Assembly (NCBI GenBank): GCA_017535785.1
Contig: JAFXTN010000037.1
Span: forward strand, 396,738 to 460,737
Length of the DNA stretch: 64,000 bases
From: Butyrivibrio sp.
Lineage (GTDB): Bacteria; Bacillota; Clostridia; Lachnospirales; Lachnospiraceae
Direction: 5' to 3'
Under the pieces are notes generated by a model. The model was given only the letters and a program-made list of their open reading frames with translations, did not search any database and was not told the origin of the DNA. Positions 36,822 to 46,490 of the stretch are shown here, in pieces (position 1 is the first letter of the stretch; each line of letters starts with the position of its first letter). The position numbers and the translations under genes were made by a program.

Positions 36822-37763
36822 ATGTCTAAGACTAAGAAACGAGCAAGTCTAAAGAAAACTATATTTCTGACAAGCATGGTCTTGCCGGGGGCAATATGGT
36901 TTTTTTTCTTGAGATATCTTCCTATGGCGGGAATTGTTCTCGCATTCAAGAACTATAAAGTTTATCCCAAAAATCCAACATTCTGGAATAATCTGATGCA
37001 TTCTGCGTGGTCAGGTTTAAAGAACTTCGAGTTTTTATTCGCCACAACGGATTCCTGGATATATATCAGAAACACTATCTGTTATAACGTTGTATGGATC
37101 GCATTGGGGCTGGTGATCGCAGTTGCTTTCGCAATCATGCTGCATGAGCTTACAAATAAGTTTGTTGCAAAGACTTACCAGACACTTATGTTTTTCCCAT
37201 ATTTCTTAAGCTGGGTTGTAGCAAGTTATTTCCTGCTTGCATTCCTTGATCCTACAAAGGGACTTATCGATCATTTCCTTATGGCCAAAGGTCTTGAAAA
37301 GATAGACTGGTACAATACGCCAAAGTATTGGCCGTTTATCCTGACGATATGTAATCTTTGGAAGAATATAGGATATTCATCAATCCTGTATCTGGCAGCC
37401 ATAACCGGAATAGATACGACGCAGTACGAAGCGGCGGCTATCGACGGAGCTACCAAGTGGCAGCAGATATTCTACGTGACAATTCCTAACTTAAGACCGA
37501 TGATCTGCATTCTTCTTATCATGAATGTCGGCAAGATCTTCAATTCCGATTTTGGTCTGTTCTACACGGTACCTCTTAATTCGGGATCTCTTTTCTCGGC
37601 GACGCAGGTTATCGATACCTATATTTACAGAGTTTTGACGGCAACCAATAATATCGGAATGTCGACGGCGGGAGGTCTTTTGCAAAATGCCGTAGGCTTC
37701 GTGTGCATTATGTTTGCCAATAAGGTGGTAAAAAAGATTGATGAGGACAGCGCACTGTTCTAA
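36822..37763 (+). CDS. ABC sugar transporter permease, LplB/UgpA type
   Basis: 313-residue inner-membrane permease with six helices and the coupling EAA loop EAAAIDGATKWQQIFYVTIPNLRP (about residues 204-227). Lpl-type opening: GAIWFFFLRYLPMAGIVLAFKNY. It works with the permease 10 bases downstream and the binding protein after that. No ATPase gene is present in the block, as is common for this class, which uses a shared MsmX-like ATPase. The start follows AAAGGGGG. Confidence 0.94.
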   Translation: MSKTKKRASLKKTIFLTSMVLPGAIWFFFLRYLPMAGIVLAFKNYKVYPKNPTFWNNLMHSAWSGLKNFEFLFATTDSWIYIRNTICYNVVWIALGLVIAVAFAIMLHELTNKFVAKTYQTLMFFPYFLSWVVASYFLLAFLDPTKGLIDHFLMAKGLEKIDWYNTPKYWPFILTICNLWKNIGYSSILYLAAITGIDTTQYEAAAIDGATKWQQIFYVTIPNLRPMICILLIMNVGKIFNSDFGLFYTVPLNSGSLFSATQVIDTYIYRVLTATNNIGMSTAGGLLQNAVGFVCIMFANKVVKKIDEDSALF

Positions 37764-37772
37764 GGAGGATAT

Positions 37773-38693
37773 ATGGCTAACGCTAAGACTAAAAGAAGAA
37801 GGATAAATTCCATATCCGTTCCGGCAGAAATAATATGCCATATCGTGCTTATTCTGTTCTGTCTTTTGTGTATCGTGCCGTTTATATTTGTTGTGATAAT
37901 CTCTTTCACATCACAGGAGAGCATAAGGGCGATAGGATATTCTTTTATCCCAAAGACAACGTCGCTGGAAGCATATAACTATGTTATGAAGCTGGGAGAC
38001 CAGCTGTGGAGATCGTATTTCAACAGCTTCTTCATCACGATAGTTGGAACGATACTTACGATGCTCGTTACTATACTTTATTCCTACGGGCTTTACAGAA
38101 AGGATTTCAAATTCAGGAAGTTCTTTACCTTCTGGGCGTTCTTTACAATGCTCTTCGGAGGTGGACTTGCACCTACATACGTTGTTTGTAAGACGGTGCT
38201 TGGACTTTCTGACAGCTACTGGGCGGTCATAATACCGATGCTCCTCAATCCGTTCAATATCATTGTCATGAGGACTTTTTTCCAGAGTTCGATCCCCGAG
38301 GAGCTTATAGATGCTGCTGCGATCGACGGAGCAGGCGAATATACGACACTTTTTAAGATCATCATTCCCATTTCAAAACCGGGAATAGCAACGGTCGGAT
38401 TGTTATCGGCACTGGCGTATTGGAACGAGTGGTTCATTCCAATGCTATATATAAGAGAAGCTAAGTTCTTCCCGCTTCAGTATCTGCTCATGCAGATGCA
38501 GACAAAGGTAGATTTCCTTGTGAAGAACTCATCCATGATCGGTGCGGAGGCAAGCAATATCGTAAGCGATCTTCCGTCTGATTCACTTAGGATGGCGCTG
38601 GTTGTTCTTATCGTAGTTCCCATCGCTTGTGCGTATCCTTTTTTCCAGAGATACATTGTTTCGGGACTTACGATAGGTTCGGTAAAAGGATGA
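37773..38693 (+). CDS. ABC sugar transporter permease, LplC/YtcP type
   Basis: 306-residue permease, the second half of the membrane channel. Six helices and the EAA loop EELIDAAAIDGAGEYTTLFKIIIPISKPG are visible; the segment VPFIFVVIISFTSQESI is typical of the YtcP group. The C-terminus RYIVSGLTIGSVKG is a family hallmark. AAGGAGG precedes the start by 5 bases. The two permeases and the binding lipoprotein form one operon. Confidence 0.94.
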   Translation: MANAKTKRRRINSISVPAEIICHIVLILFCLLCIVPFIFVVIISFTSQESIRAIGYSFIPKTTSLEAYNYVMKLGDQLWRSYFNSFFITIVGTILTMLVTILYSYGLYRKDFKFRKFFTFWAFFTMLFGGGLAPTYVVCKTVLGLSDSYWAVIIPMLLNPFNIIVMRTFFQSSIPEELIDAAAIDGAGEYTTLFKIIIPISKPGIATVGLLSALAYWNEWFIPMLYIREAKFFPLQYLLMQMQTKVDFLVKNSSMIGAEASNIVSDLPSDSLRMALVVLIVVPIACAYPFFQRYIVSGLTIGSVKG

Positions 38694-38736
38694 TGTTAAT
38701 GATGCACGAGACGTGCTTTAAAAAAAGGAGGGTTAT

Positions 38737-40359
38737 ATGAAGAAGAAACTAATGGCAGTATTGTTATCATGTACTATGGTACTGGCTGCAGTCGGATGTG
38801 GGGCTTCAGGAGGCAGTGCACCTAGTTCCGGCGGCGCAGGTGATGCAGATCAGGGTTCTGCGGTTAACGCTGAGCAGGCTGCTCCTGCAGAAGTTGATGC
38901 GGCTTCTCTTGAGCCTGTTACTCTTAAGATGTATTTCCACGGCAGTAACGTAACTGATGACAGTAAAGTACTTGAAGAGGTTAACGCATATCTTAAAGAT
39001 AAGATCAATGTTACTCTTGAGCCTATCTGGGGTACTTGGGGTGACTTTGATCAGAATGCGGTGCTTGCGCTTCAGGGTGGAGACGATATCGATATTTACT
39101 TTACATGCTCTTGGAGTGCTGATGAGTACAACAAGTTTGCCAGAGACGGTTATTGGGTAAGACTTGATAATCCCGAGAACAACCTCATTGAGAAGTACGG
39201 ACAGGACCTCTGGAAGCTCCTTCCCGAAGTTCTTATAAACGGTGCTACTATCAATGGTTCTGACGGATACGGCGTATATGCGGTTCCCGGATACAAGGAT
39301 ATCGCAACTCAGAACTGCTGGGACGTAAACGTAGATCTTCTTGAGAAATACGGATACACACTTGATGATATCAAGAACACCGACTATTACGGATTTGAAG
39401 AGATCATAAAGAAGGTAAAAGAAGGTGAAGGCAATGATTTCTATCCTCTTCTTATAGAGGGTGCGGTTCTTGAGAGAATGGTAGATAACACTATCATCGT
39501 TACAGGTGACAGCGCAACAGGAAACTTCATGTCTTATTATCTTGATCCTACAGACGTTTCAAAGCCCGGCAAGTACGGCAACAAGCTTGTAAACAAGTTT
39601 GAGACAGAAGAATTCAAGAAGTTCGTAGACCAGACAAGAAAGTATTACCTTGAAGGATTCATCGATCCTGCAATGGGTAACAAGAATCAGGCTAACGATA
39701 CAAGAACAAACAAGCAGCTTTCAGGTGAATACCTCATCGGAACACAGTCATATTCACTCGGATATGAGCTTCAGGCTTCACAGGAGAGAGGAATCCACGT
39801 AGAGATGGTTCCTTGCACAGACGCTTATGTTGATACAACATCTTCACAGGGCGCTATGATGGCTATCTCAACAGCTTCCAAGAATCCTGACAGAGCTATG
39901 ATGTTCCTTAATCTCTTAAATACAGATCCTACACTTATGACACTTCTTAACTACGGTGTTCAGGATATCCACTATACAAAGAACGATGACGGAACTATCA
40001 CATTCACAGATAAGAGAGCTGATTATCAGCCTTGGACAAATGGTGTCGGAAACGTAACTATCCTTCCTCCTACAGACGCTCAGGGCACAGATTTCTGGAA
40101 TGGATTCAAGTCATATTACGGAGCAGCAAAAGAGATCCCGATCCTCGGATATGCTTATGATTCTTCACAGGTAGAATCACAGATGGGTGCCGTTGCAAAC
40201 GTAGTTGATGAATATATGCTTTCACTCTGCACAGGAACGGTTGATCCCGATGAGAAGCTTCCTGAGTTCCTTAAGAAGCTTGATGATAACGGAATCAAGG
40301 GAATCATCGATGATGCTAACAGCCAGCTTGATACATTTATGGCGGCTAAAGGGCAGTAA
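38737..40359 (+). CDS. extracellular solute-binding lipoprotein of the Lpl-type sugar transporter
   Basis: 540-residue binding protein. The signal peptide MKKKLMAVLLSCTMVLAAVGC ends in a lipobox; a Gly/Ser/Ala linker follows, then an SBP family 1 fold (VTLKMYFHGSN, DDIDIYFTCSWSADEYNKFARDGYW, GYGVYAVPGYKDIATQNCW). Long SBPs of this size usually bind oligosaccharides. The codon use is strongly biased to a small set, like the ribosomal genes, so high expression is likely. AAGGAGGG precedes the start. The substrate may be the beta-disaccharide cut by the GH94 enzyme. Confidence 0.94.
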   Translation: MKKKLMAVLLSCTMVLAAVGCGASGGSAPSSGGAGDADQGSAVNAEQAAPAEVDAASLEPVTLKMYFHGSNVTDDSKVLEEVNAYLKDKINVTLEPIWGTWGDFDQNAVLALQGGDDIDIYFTCSWSADEYNKFARDGYWVRLDNPENNLIEKYGQDLWKLLPEVLINGATINGSDGYGVYAVPGYKDIATQNCWDVNVDLLEKYGYTLDDIKNTDYYGFEEIIKKVKEGEGNDFYPLLIEGAVLERMVDNTIIVTGDSATGNFMSYYLDPTDVSKPGKYGNKLVNKFETEEFKKFVDQTRKYYLEGFIDPAMGNKNQANDTRTNKQLSGEYLIGTQSYSLGYELQASQERGIHVEMVPCTDAYVDTTSSQGAMMAISTASKNPDRAMMFLNLLNTDPTLMTLLNYGVQDIHYTKNDDGTITFTDKRADYQPWTNGVGNVTILPPTDAQGTDFWNGFKSYYGAAKEIPILGYAYDSSQVESQMGAVANVVDEYMLSLCTGTVDPDEKLPEFLKKLDDNGIKGIIDDANSQLDTFMAAKGQ

Positions 40360-40590
40360 AGCTTTAATGATATACGGATTGCTCCACAGCTAAAGCTGTT
40401 TTCGCAATCCTACAAAAATCACGCTGTGGGAGTAGCACTAGGTTCGTACCTCACCAAGTGCTACTGGCCTCGGAATCCGCGTTATCACGCTACTTCCTCA
40501 TTTTTGTTCGGGTCGTTAATTAAAAACAGTCCCCCTTCATGCAAGCATGAGGGGGACTGTTTTAATTACGACACCTATATCATTAAAGCT
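40360..40590 (+). repeat. structured repeat element, copy 1
   Basis: Bounded by a perfect 15-bp inverted repeat AGCTTTAATGATATA / TATATCATTAAAGCT. Inside are a hairpin-in-stem GGATTGC-TCC-ACAGC-TAAA-GCTGT-TTTC-GCAATCC (40376-40410), a stem AGTAGCACT / AGTGCTACT in the middle, and a long hairpin (40512-40572) whose apex is TCATGCAAGCATGA. Copy 2 at 58847 keeps the layout, the outer ATGATATA arms and the apex but has different paired bases in the stems. The right end overlaps the 3' end of tRNA-Thr, and the long hairpin can serve as a terminator in both directions. Confidence 0.75.
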
Positions 40591-40659
40591 GCTGACGAGA
40601 ATCGAACTCGTGACCTCCGCACTACCAATGCGACGCACTACCGACTGTGCTACAACAGC
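40587..40659 (-). tRNA. trnT: tRNA-Thr (anticodon GGT)
   Basis: Minus-strand cloverleaf: acceptor GCTGTTG / CAGCAGC, D stem GCAC/GTGC, anticodon stem around TTGGTAG (anticodon GGT), T arm ACGAG-TTCGATT-CTCGT. The discriminator is T and CCA is not encoded. Its 3' end runs into the terminal repeat of the structured element, whose long hairpin with T-run probably terminates the tRNA transcript. Confidence 0.93.
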
Positions 40660-40718
40660 TTGGGACTCATGAGAGCCACGAACATAATTGTAGCAATAGA
40701 AGATAGGCTTGTCAATTG

Positions 40719-40752
40719 AAAAATGGGGTGTCCTTGTTATCAAGGACACCCC
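40719..40752 (-). terminator. terminator of the GDSL hydrolase gene
   Basis: 12-bp perfect stem GGGGTGTCCTTG / CAAGGACACCCC, loop of 4; on the minus strand it is followed by ATTTTT. It lies 7 bases after the stop at 40760. Confidence 0.88.
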
Positions 40753-40759
40753 ATCATTT

Positions 40760-41707
40760 TTATACGTCTGTTCCTATTACCGACATGTAGTAGGAGTAAA
40801 GATTCTTGTAAGTTGAACGGTTGTAATGAAGCCCGTCAGAAGCGGAAAATCCGTTCTGCTTAAGGAAACTGTAGCCGTCGATCCATTTGATACGAGGATC
40901 GAGTTCTCTTTGAAGTCTTGCGTTGAACTTCTCGATCTGTTCGTTGGATACTGTAGAACAATCACCTACGGGAGTTACTGCAGCGTAGTAAACCGTAATA
41001 CCCTGTGCTTCCCATGCATCGATGTTGCTGTTTACAAGATTGATGTACTTGGAAGCGTTTGCAAGGTCATTTACACCGAAGTTGATGACCATTGTTGTGC
41101 CCGCGCCGGCGTTTTCCTGGATCTGAGGCATTGCAGTGTTCTTGAACCAGTAGTAGCCCTCGCCGACCTTGGCTACATAAGCTTTATCATTGGAACCTAC
41201 AGCCATCTGAAGCTGAACGGTTCTGGAATCACCTACGAAAAGGTAAGGAATACCGGGGAGATCCTGTGACACGTAATTACCGATAACATATGCAACAGTG
41301 TCGTTATAGCTGATCTCATACCAACCGTTGTTGGTTGTTCCGGTAACAGAAACACAATTACCCCAACCGAGTTTACCGATCGCATTGTATTCTGTACCTG
41401 CTCCGTCGCGTACATTAACGGTTTCGGTAATGTACATGGTTACGGGAGCTTCTAACTTAGTAACTGTAAAAGGTGTTGATACTTCATAAGCAGCTGCGTC
41501 TTCGGGCTGTTCTGCTACAGGTGCTTCTTGCTGCTGATCTTGAACAGGTGCTTCAGAAGTTTCTATAGAAGCAACTTCAAGATTGTCTTCTGCATGAATT
41601 GCTGTTGCGTCTGCCAGAAATCCTAATGCGAATATCATGGCAAATGCTGCTACAAAGGGGCTTTTCGCTATTAAGTTGTTTGTTTTTTCGTTAGCTTTTT
41701 TCTTCAT
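40760..41707 (-). CDS. secreted SGNH/GDSL hydrolase with SH3-like domain
   Basis: About 315 residues. A type I signal peptide (basic MKKKANEKTN start, hydrophobic stretch, ATAIHA cleavage region), an acidic Gln/Pro/Glu linker, then a bacterial SH3 domain (ETVNVRDGAGTEYNAIGKL ... NNGWYEISYNDTVAYVIGNYV, about residues 90-145). The C-terminal SGNH hydrolase has FVGDSRTVQLQMA (nucleophile Ser), VINFGVNDL (Asn block) and SDGLHYN (Asp/His). Such enzymes deacetylate or de-esterify wall polymers or glycans. An in-frame ATG five codons upstream (41722) is an alternative start; neither has a strong ribosome binding site. Confidence 0.9.
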   Translation of the reverse strand: MKKKANEKTNNLIAKSPFVAAFAMIFALGFLADATAIHAEDNLEVASIETSEAPVQDQQQEAPVAEQPEDAAAYEVSTPFTVTKLEAPVTMYITETVNVRDGAGTEYNAIGKLGWGNCVSVTGTTNNGWYEISYNDTVAYVIGNYVSQDLPGIPYLFVGDSRTVQLQMAVGSNDKAYVAKVGEGYYWFKNTAMPQIQENAGAGTTMVINFGVNDLANASKYINLVNSNIDAWEAQGITVYYAAVTPVGDCSTVSNEQIEKFNARLQRELDPRIKWIDGYSFLKQNGFSASDGLHYNRSTYKNLYSYYMSVIGTDV

Positions 41708-41764
41708 AACACTAATTTCCATAATTTCTAAGCATTGTACATGATGATCAATTTGATGTCAAAT

Positions 41765-41793
41765 TTGACTGTTAAGTAACAAACTTTTATAGT
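41765..41793 (+). promoter_or_regulatory. sigma-A promoter of glmS
   Basis: TTGACT, 17 bases, TATAGT, about 87 bases upstream of the glmS start. The short leader contains no glmS ribozyme core. Confidence 0.7.
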
Positions 41794-41879
41794 AAATCAG
41801 TTGATTGAGATGATTATGCGTCAGTAGCCTTGAAACGGGCCATTCGCATATCTACTAAAGCATATTGATAGGAGATATT

Positions 41880-43703
41880 ATGTGCGGAATTATCGGTTAT
41901 ATAGGTAAGAGAAGTACCAAAGATATACTTCTTGATTCACTTGAACTTTTGGAATACAGAGGATACGACAGCGCGGGAATAGCTCTTTTCCCCGGTGAGG
42001 CTGATGCGCCTTTTGTTAAGAAGGTTGCAGGTCGTGTATCTAAATTAAGAGAGCTTTGTGCATCAGATACAGAAGAGGCATGTGCAGGTATCGGACATAC
42101 ACGTTGGGCTACTCACGGCGGCGTTAGCGATGCCAATGCTCACCCTCACAATCAGGGCAGAGTAACTCTCGTACATAACGGAATCATAGAAAACTACAAG
42201 GAGCTTATTAAAGAGTACGATCTTAAGGATAAGCTCGTTTCAGAGACAGATACAGAGGTTGCTGCGGCTATCATGGATCATTTCTATGACGGAGATGCCG
42301 AGAAGGCTATCAGATCTACTATCAGCGTATTAAAGGGAACATTTGCTTTCGCGGTTCTTTTTGCTGATCAGCCCGGCAAGATCTATGCGGCTCGTAACGT
42401 AAGCCCTATCGTCGTTGCTATGACTGAGCACGGCGCTATGCTTGCTTCGGACGTTGCAGCTCTCGGCGTTCATGCCAAAGAGTATGCATTCCTTCCCGAG
42501 TATCACATCGCATGCCTTTCATCCAAGGGCATAGTGGTACACGATGAGAAGAAGCATGAGGTTCCTCTTCAGCTTATGACTATCGACTGGGATACCAACC
42601 GTGGTGGCAAGGGCGGATATGCTTTCTATATGGAAAAAGAGATCCATGAGCAGCCCGATGCTATCAGAGACACTATCATGCCTCATATAGTAGAAGGTAG
42701 AACAACATTTACTGCAGAGGGTATTCCTCATTCTCTTTTCAGAGAGAATCAGAATATCATCGTTATCGCTTGCGGAACAGCTATGCATGCGGGACTTATC
42801 GGACAGCAACTCTTCCATACACTTGCCAATATCCACACAGATGTTGCTGTTGCATCCGAATTTACTTATACAAACCCTGTTATCAAGCCCGGAACTTTGG
42901 TTATCGCGGTTTCTCAGTCAGGTGAGACCATCGATACACTCGAGGCTATCAAATATGCCAAGAAGAGAGGCGCTAAGGTCCTTTCTATAGTTAATGTAAA
43001 GGGATCTACAATTGCCGATAACAGTGACTATTGCATTTATACACAGGCAGGACCTGAGATCGCGGTTGCAAGTACGAAGGCATTTACAAGCCAGATCTCG
43101 ATCTTCTATCTGCTTGCTATTCATACCGCTAGACTTAACGGTATGCTCGAGCCTGAAGAGATGAAGGCTTACCTTGATGAGCTTATGACAGTTCCCGATG
43201 CTATCGAGCAGATCCTTGAGAAAAAAGAATTTGTAAAGAAGATGGCAAACAAGTTCATTCATGCCGATAATGCATTCATGATCGGTAGAGGTCTTGACTA
43301 TTCACTTCTTCTTGAGGGATCACTTAAGCTTAAGGAGATATCATACGTTCACTCAGAGGCTTATGCTTCAGGTGAGCTTAAGCACGGAACGATCGCACTT
43401 ATCACTGACGGAGTGCCTGTAGTTGCTCTTGTAACTCAGAGCTTGCTTGCATCCAAGGAATACTCCAATATCAGAGAGGTTCAGTCGCGTGGTGCCAGCA
43501 TGATCCTTATTACAAAAGAGTCTCTTTATAAGGATATGAACATCCCTGAGGATGACACATTTATCCTTCCCGAGATGAGCGATATGTTCATGCCGTTCAC
43601 AGCAGCCGTAGTAATGCAGCTCATAGCTTATTACACATCCTATACCAAGGGATTTGACGTTGATAAGCCGAGAAACCTCGCTAAGGTTGTTACTGTTGAG
43701 TAA
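41880..43703 (+). CDS. glmS: glutamine--fructose-6-phosphate aminotransferase (isomerizing)
   Basis: 607-residue enzyme making glucosamine 6-phosphate from fructose 6-phosphate and glutamine, first step of UDP-GlcNAc synthesis. The N-terminal glutaminase begins MCGIIGYIG, so Cys2 is the nucleophile after Met removal; TRWATHGGVSDANAHPH and HNGIIENY follow. Two SIS sugar-isomerase domains contain IIVIACGTAMHAGLIGQQ, AVSQSGETIDTLEAIKYAK and the C-terminal KPRNLAKVVTVE. Start 41880 follows GGAG by 5 bases; an upstream ATG is excluded because Cys must be residue 2. Confidence 0.97.
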   Translation: MCGIIGYIGKRSTKDILLDSLELLEYRGYDSAGIALFPGEADAPFVKKVAGRVSKLRELCASDTEEACAGIGHTRWATHGGVSDANAHPHNQGRVTLVHNGIIENYKELIKEYDLKDKLVSETDTEVAAAIMDHFYDGDAEKAIRSTISVLKGTFAFAVLFADQPGKIYAARNVSPIVVAMTEHGAMLASDVAALGVHAKEYAFLPEYHIACLSSKGIVVHDEKKHEVPLQLMTIDWDTNRGGKGGYAFYMEKEIHEQPDAIRDTIMPHIVEGRTTFTAEGIPHSLFRENQNIIVIACGTAMHAGLIGQQLFHTLANIHTDVAVASEFTYTNPVIKPGTLVIAVSQSGETIDTLEAIKYAKKRGAKVLSIVNVKGSTIADNSDYCIYTQAGPEIAVASTKAFTSQISIFYLLAIHTARLNGMLEPEEMKAYLDELMTVPDAIEQILEKKEFVKKMANKFIHADNAFMIGRGLDYSLLLEGSLKLKEISYVHSEAYASGELKHGTIALITDGVPVVALVTQSLLASKEYSNIREVQSRGASMILITKESLYKDMNIPEDDTFILPEMSDMFMPFTAAVVMQLIAYYTSYTKGFDVDKPRNLAKVVTVE

Positions 43704-43748
43704 TAGCGGATATTTAATATGAGAAGCTAAATCATATAGATATAAAAC

Positions 43749-43792
43749 AAAAGACTCGATCCACTGCCATTGGCGGAGGGCCGGGTCTTTTT
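43749..43792 (+). terminator. terminator of glmS
   Basis: Long imperfect stem starting AAAAGACTCG and closing with CGGGTCTTTT, inner GCC/GGC pairs, followed by TT and A/T-rich sequence. Confidence 0.75.
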
Positions 43793-43937
43793 AAATATTA
43801 TAAAGATTTAATACATTCCGTACTTTTATAGATGTAAAATATAATTGTGCATAATATTTTGCTGAAAATTGGATAAGTTATTGAGTTTTTTGGGGGCAAT
43901 GTGGGAGTAATTGATTAACCTTGTGAGGTGGATGATT

Positions 43938-46412
43938 ATGAACAAAAAGAAGACTCGTAGTGGCAAAGGTAACTTATTTCAATCGGTAAAAGGAAAAATC
44001 CTGATCATGGGTGCACTGGGAATAGCGGCAGCTCTTATCATTGGACTGCTCGGTGTCACATCCATAAACAGGAACGGTCAGAACAGCGAGGTTGTTTCTC
44101 TTGTAAATGAGATCAACGTCTTGCAGTCTCAGAATCTGGCCAATGATGCTCTTTATCAGTACTACGTTGATGAGAGCTATCTTGATGCCACCTTGTCCAA
44201 CCTGGATGAGATGGATCTAAAGGCAAATCAGTTAAAAGCAATAGCTGACAGGGCATATGCAGGTAATGTAGATGCCATTATCACCAATGTTTCCAAGGAC
44301 AAAGCCAATTATGGCGAGATAAAGTCAATACATTCAGAGCGTGGATATGACAGTTCCATCGGTAAGTTCAAGGAATTTACGGATGCAAGTACCGATCTTT
44401 CCGACAGCTTTAAAAACCTTGTAAATAACAATGAGTGGCTCGAGATCCCATGGATCGATTCCACTTTCGGAGTAGAGGGCACACCTGTAACAGTGGACGG
44501 AAAGAACTATACGATGGTCGCTTACGAAAGAGAACTACCGGTAGCGGGAAAGCGTGACAAGCTCGCATTCCGTCTCGGAGGAACTTTTACCTATAAGGGC
44601 GATTACTTCGTTAAGAATGTTCAGCTTGTAAACGGAGCGGAAGTTCTTGATATAGATCTTTCTACATTTGATACCATGGAAAAATCAGGTGATGGCCTTG
44701 CAGAAGCGGATTTCGCTGAATTTGGCGGAGCAACGGCGATAAAGGTCACAGGTAAGTATGATGAAGCCAATGCCAGATGGGAAGAGGCTTCTACGAGTAT
44801 TCCGGTAAAAGAATATGACATCGAGAAATATCCCGTACTTAAATATGAGATGTATCTTGATAATTCAGTTATAAATCCGGGCGGTGAGTATAAATACGGC
44901 GGCTCCATATCCGGAGTATATGACTTTGAAACCAATCTTGAAGAACTGGATACGATGGTAGGTGCCTACAGTAAGCTTGTAGTTGAGGGAAAAGATGTTT
45001 CGGCCAACCTTGCGGAGATAGAAGAGAGAATAGCCGAGATAGAAGCCAATATACCCAAATATACAACAGATCCTTCGCTCGCTGACATCTCACTTGCTTC
45101 TTTGAGCGCCAAGAAAGCCATTTTCGAAGAGCTCAAGACAATAGATGAGAGGACACTTGCGATAAAGGCTGATAACAGTGTGATTAACGGTGAACTCAGT
45201 GAACTTTGCGCACAGGTCCAGGGCGATGCTGTTGCACAGATGAATGCAGTAAGATCAAGCGTAACCGTTATAGTTATCCTGGTCCTTATCATCAGTATCG
45301 TTATCCTACTTCTCATCCTTGCAAGGGTTAGCACAGGTATAAATAAGAGCGTTAATAATTTCAGTACCGCTATTGATGAGATAGCAGGCGGAAATATCTC
45401 GGCAAGAGCCAATGCTGAAGGTAAAGATGAATTTGCACTCTTTGCTTCGAGTCTTAACGGATTCATGGATACGCTGGAAGGAACCATCGGTAAGGTAAAA
45501 GAGCTTACGGGTGTGCTTGCGGATTCCGGATTACAGCTTGAAGAGAGCGCAAACAAGACCAAGATCGTTGCCGGCGAGATAAATGAGACCATAAGTGAGA
45601 TCTCAAAGGGAGCCGGGGAGCAGGCTGTAGATATCGAGTCATCCTCACAGAAGGTTGTTGATATAGGAAACAATATTAAAGAGATCCTTTCAAGTGTATC
45701 GGGACTATCCGAAAAGTCAGGAGATATGAGCAGTGCCGGAAAAGAAGCTTCTGCAAACATGGATACATTGAACAGATCCAGTGTTTCTACAAATGAAGCA
45801 TTCGGAAGGATCGTTGAACAGGTTAACAAGACTGATGAATCCGTAGGAAAGATCCAGGATGCGGTAAGCCTTATAGCATCTGTTGCCAATCAGATAAATC
45901 TTTTGTCTCTTAATGCAAGTATTGAGGCGGCAAGAGCCGGAGAAGCCGGACGAGGCTTTGCGGTAGTTGCGAGTGAGATATCCAATCTTGCCGATCAGAC
46001 CAATGAATCAACTACCATTATCGAGGGCATCATCAAGGATCTTACAGAGGAATCCAGCCGTACCGTTGAGACGATCAATGAAGTTACGGAGCGCATCGAA
46101 GAACAGAAGGATAGCATAAACAATACAAGCAATATTTTCGGCGATGTAAGTACAGGTATCGATTTTACCAGAGAAGCGGTTTCCAAAGTGCTTCAGCAGG
46201 CGGAAGAATGTGAGAAGTCAGGAGAGACGGTTGTCGATCTTATGACCAATCTTTCTGCGATATCACAGGAGAATGCGGCATCTGCAGAGACAACGTCAAC
46301 AGCGATGACAAAGCTCAATATGGAGACGGCAAAGCTTGCAGAGACAAGTGCAGAGCTTAAGAGCCTGGCCGATAACCTAAAAGAAGATCTGGAGTTCTTC
46401 AGGATTGGATGA
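43938..46412 (+). CDS. methyl-accepting chemotaxis protein with large sensor region
   Basis: 824-residue chemoreceptor. Helices at about residues 20-41 and 437-460 enclose an extracellular region of almost 400 residues, far larger than in the other two chemoreceptors here; it contains an all-helical start and a beta-rich middle ([26 protein letters not shown]). The HAMP and signalling domain follow, with [23 protein letters not shown]-like tip. Start 43938 (MNKKKTR) lies 8 bases after GAGGTGG. No sigma-28 site was found upstream. The large insertion suggests a binding-protein-like or multi-domain ligand sensor. Confidence 0.95.
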   Translation: MNKKKTRSGKGNLFQSVKGKILIMGALGIAAALIIGLLGVTSINRNGQNSEVVSLVNEINVLQSQNLANDALYQYYVDESYLDATLSNLDEMDLKANQLKAIADRAYAGNVDAIITNVSKDKANYGEIKSIHSERGYDSSIGKFKEFTDASTDLSDSFKNLVNNNEWLEIPWIDSTFGVEGTPVTVDGKNYTMVAYERELPVAGKRDKLAFRLGGTFTYKGDYFVKNVQLVNGAEVLDIDLSTFDTMEKSGDGLAEADFAEFGGATAIKVTGKYDEANARWEEASTSIPVKEYDIEKYPVLKYEMYLDNSVINPGGEYKYGGSISGVYDFETNLEELDTMVGAYSKLVVEGKDVSANLAEIEERIAEIEANIPKYTTDPSLADISLASLSAKKAIFEELKTIDERTLAIKADNSVINGELSELCAQVQGDAVAQMNAVRSSVTVIVILVLIISIVILLLILARVSTGINKSVNNFSTAIDEIAGGNISARANAEGKDEFALFASSLNGFMDTLEGTIGKVKELTGVLADSGLQLEESANKTKIVAGEINETISEISKGAGEQAVDIESSSQKVVDIGNNIKEILSSVSGLSEKSGDMSSAGKEASANMDTLNRSSVSTNEAFGRIVEQVNKTDESVGKIQDAVSLIASVANQINLLSLNASIEAARAGEAGRGFAVVASEISNLADQTNESTTIIEGIIKDLTEESSRTVETINEVTERIEEQKDSINNTSNIFGDVSTGIDFTREAVSKVLQQAEECEKSGETVVDLMTNLSAISQENAASAETTSTAMTKLNMETAKLAETSAELKSLADNLKEDLEFFRIG

Positions 46413-46433
46413 TTTATCGGATGAGAGATAATA

Positions 46434-46467
46434 GAAAAAGGATTTCGGGATTACCCGAAATCCTTTT
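46434..46467. terminator. bidirectional terminator between the chemoreceptor and CAP genes
   Basis: 15-bp perfect stem AAAAAGGATTTCGGG / CCCGAAATCCTTTTT, loop of 4. T-runs follow on both strands, matching the convergent genes. Confidence 0.9.
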
Positions 46468-46490
46468 TTATATATAAGAATATAAGCTCT

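Noticed and set aside
41794-41879. glmS ribozyme upstream of glmS
   Set aside because: The leader from the clear promoter to the start codon is only about 80 bases and lacks the ribozyme core; no such sequence precedes the promoter either.
44621-45889. Long minus-strand open frames opposite the chemoreceptor gene
   Set aside because: Shadow frames of a Ser/Ala-rich coiled-coil gene; no ribosome binding sites and implausible composition.
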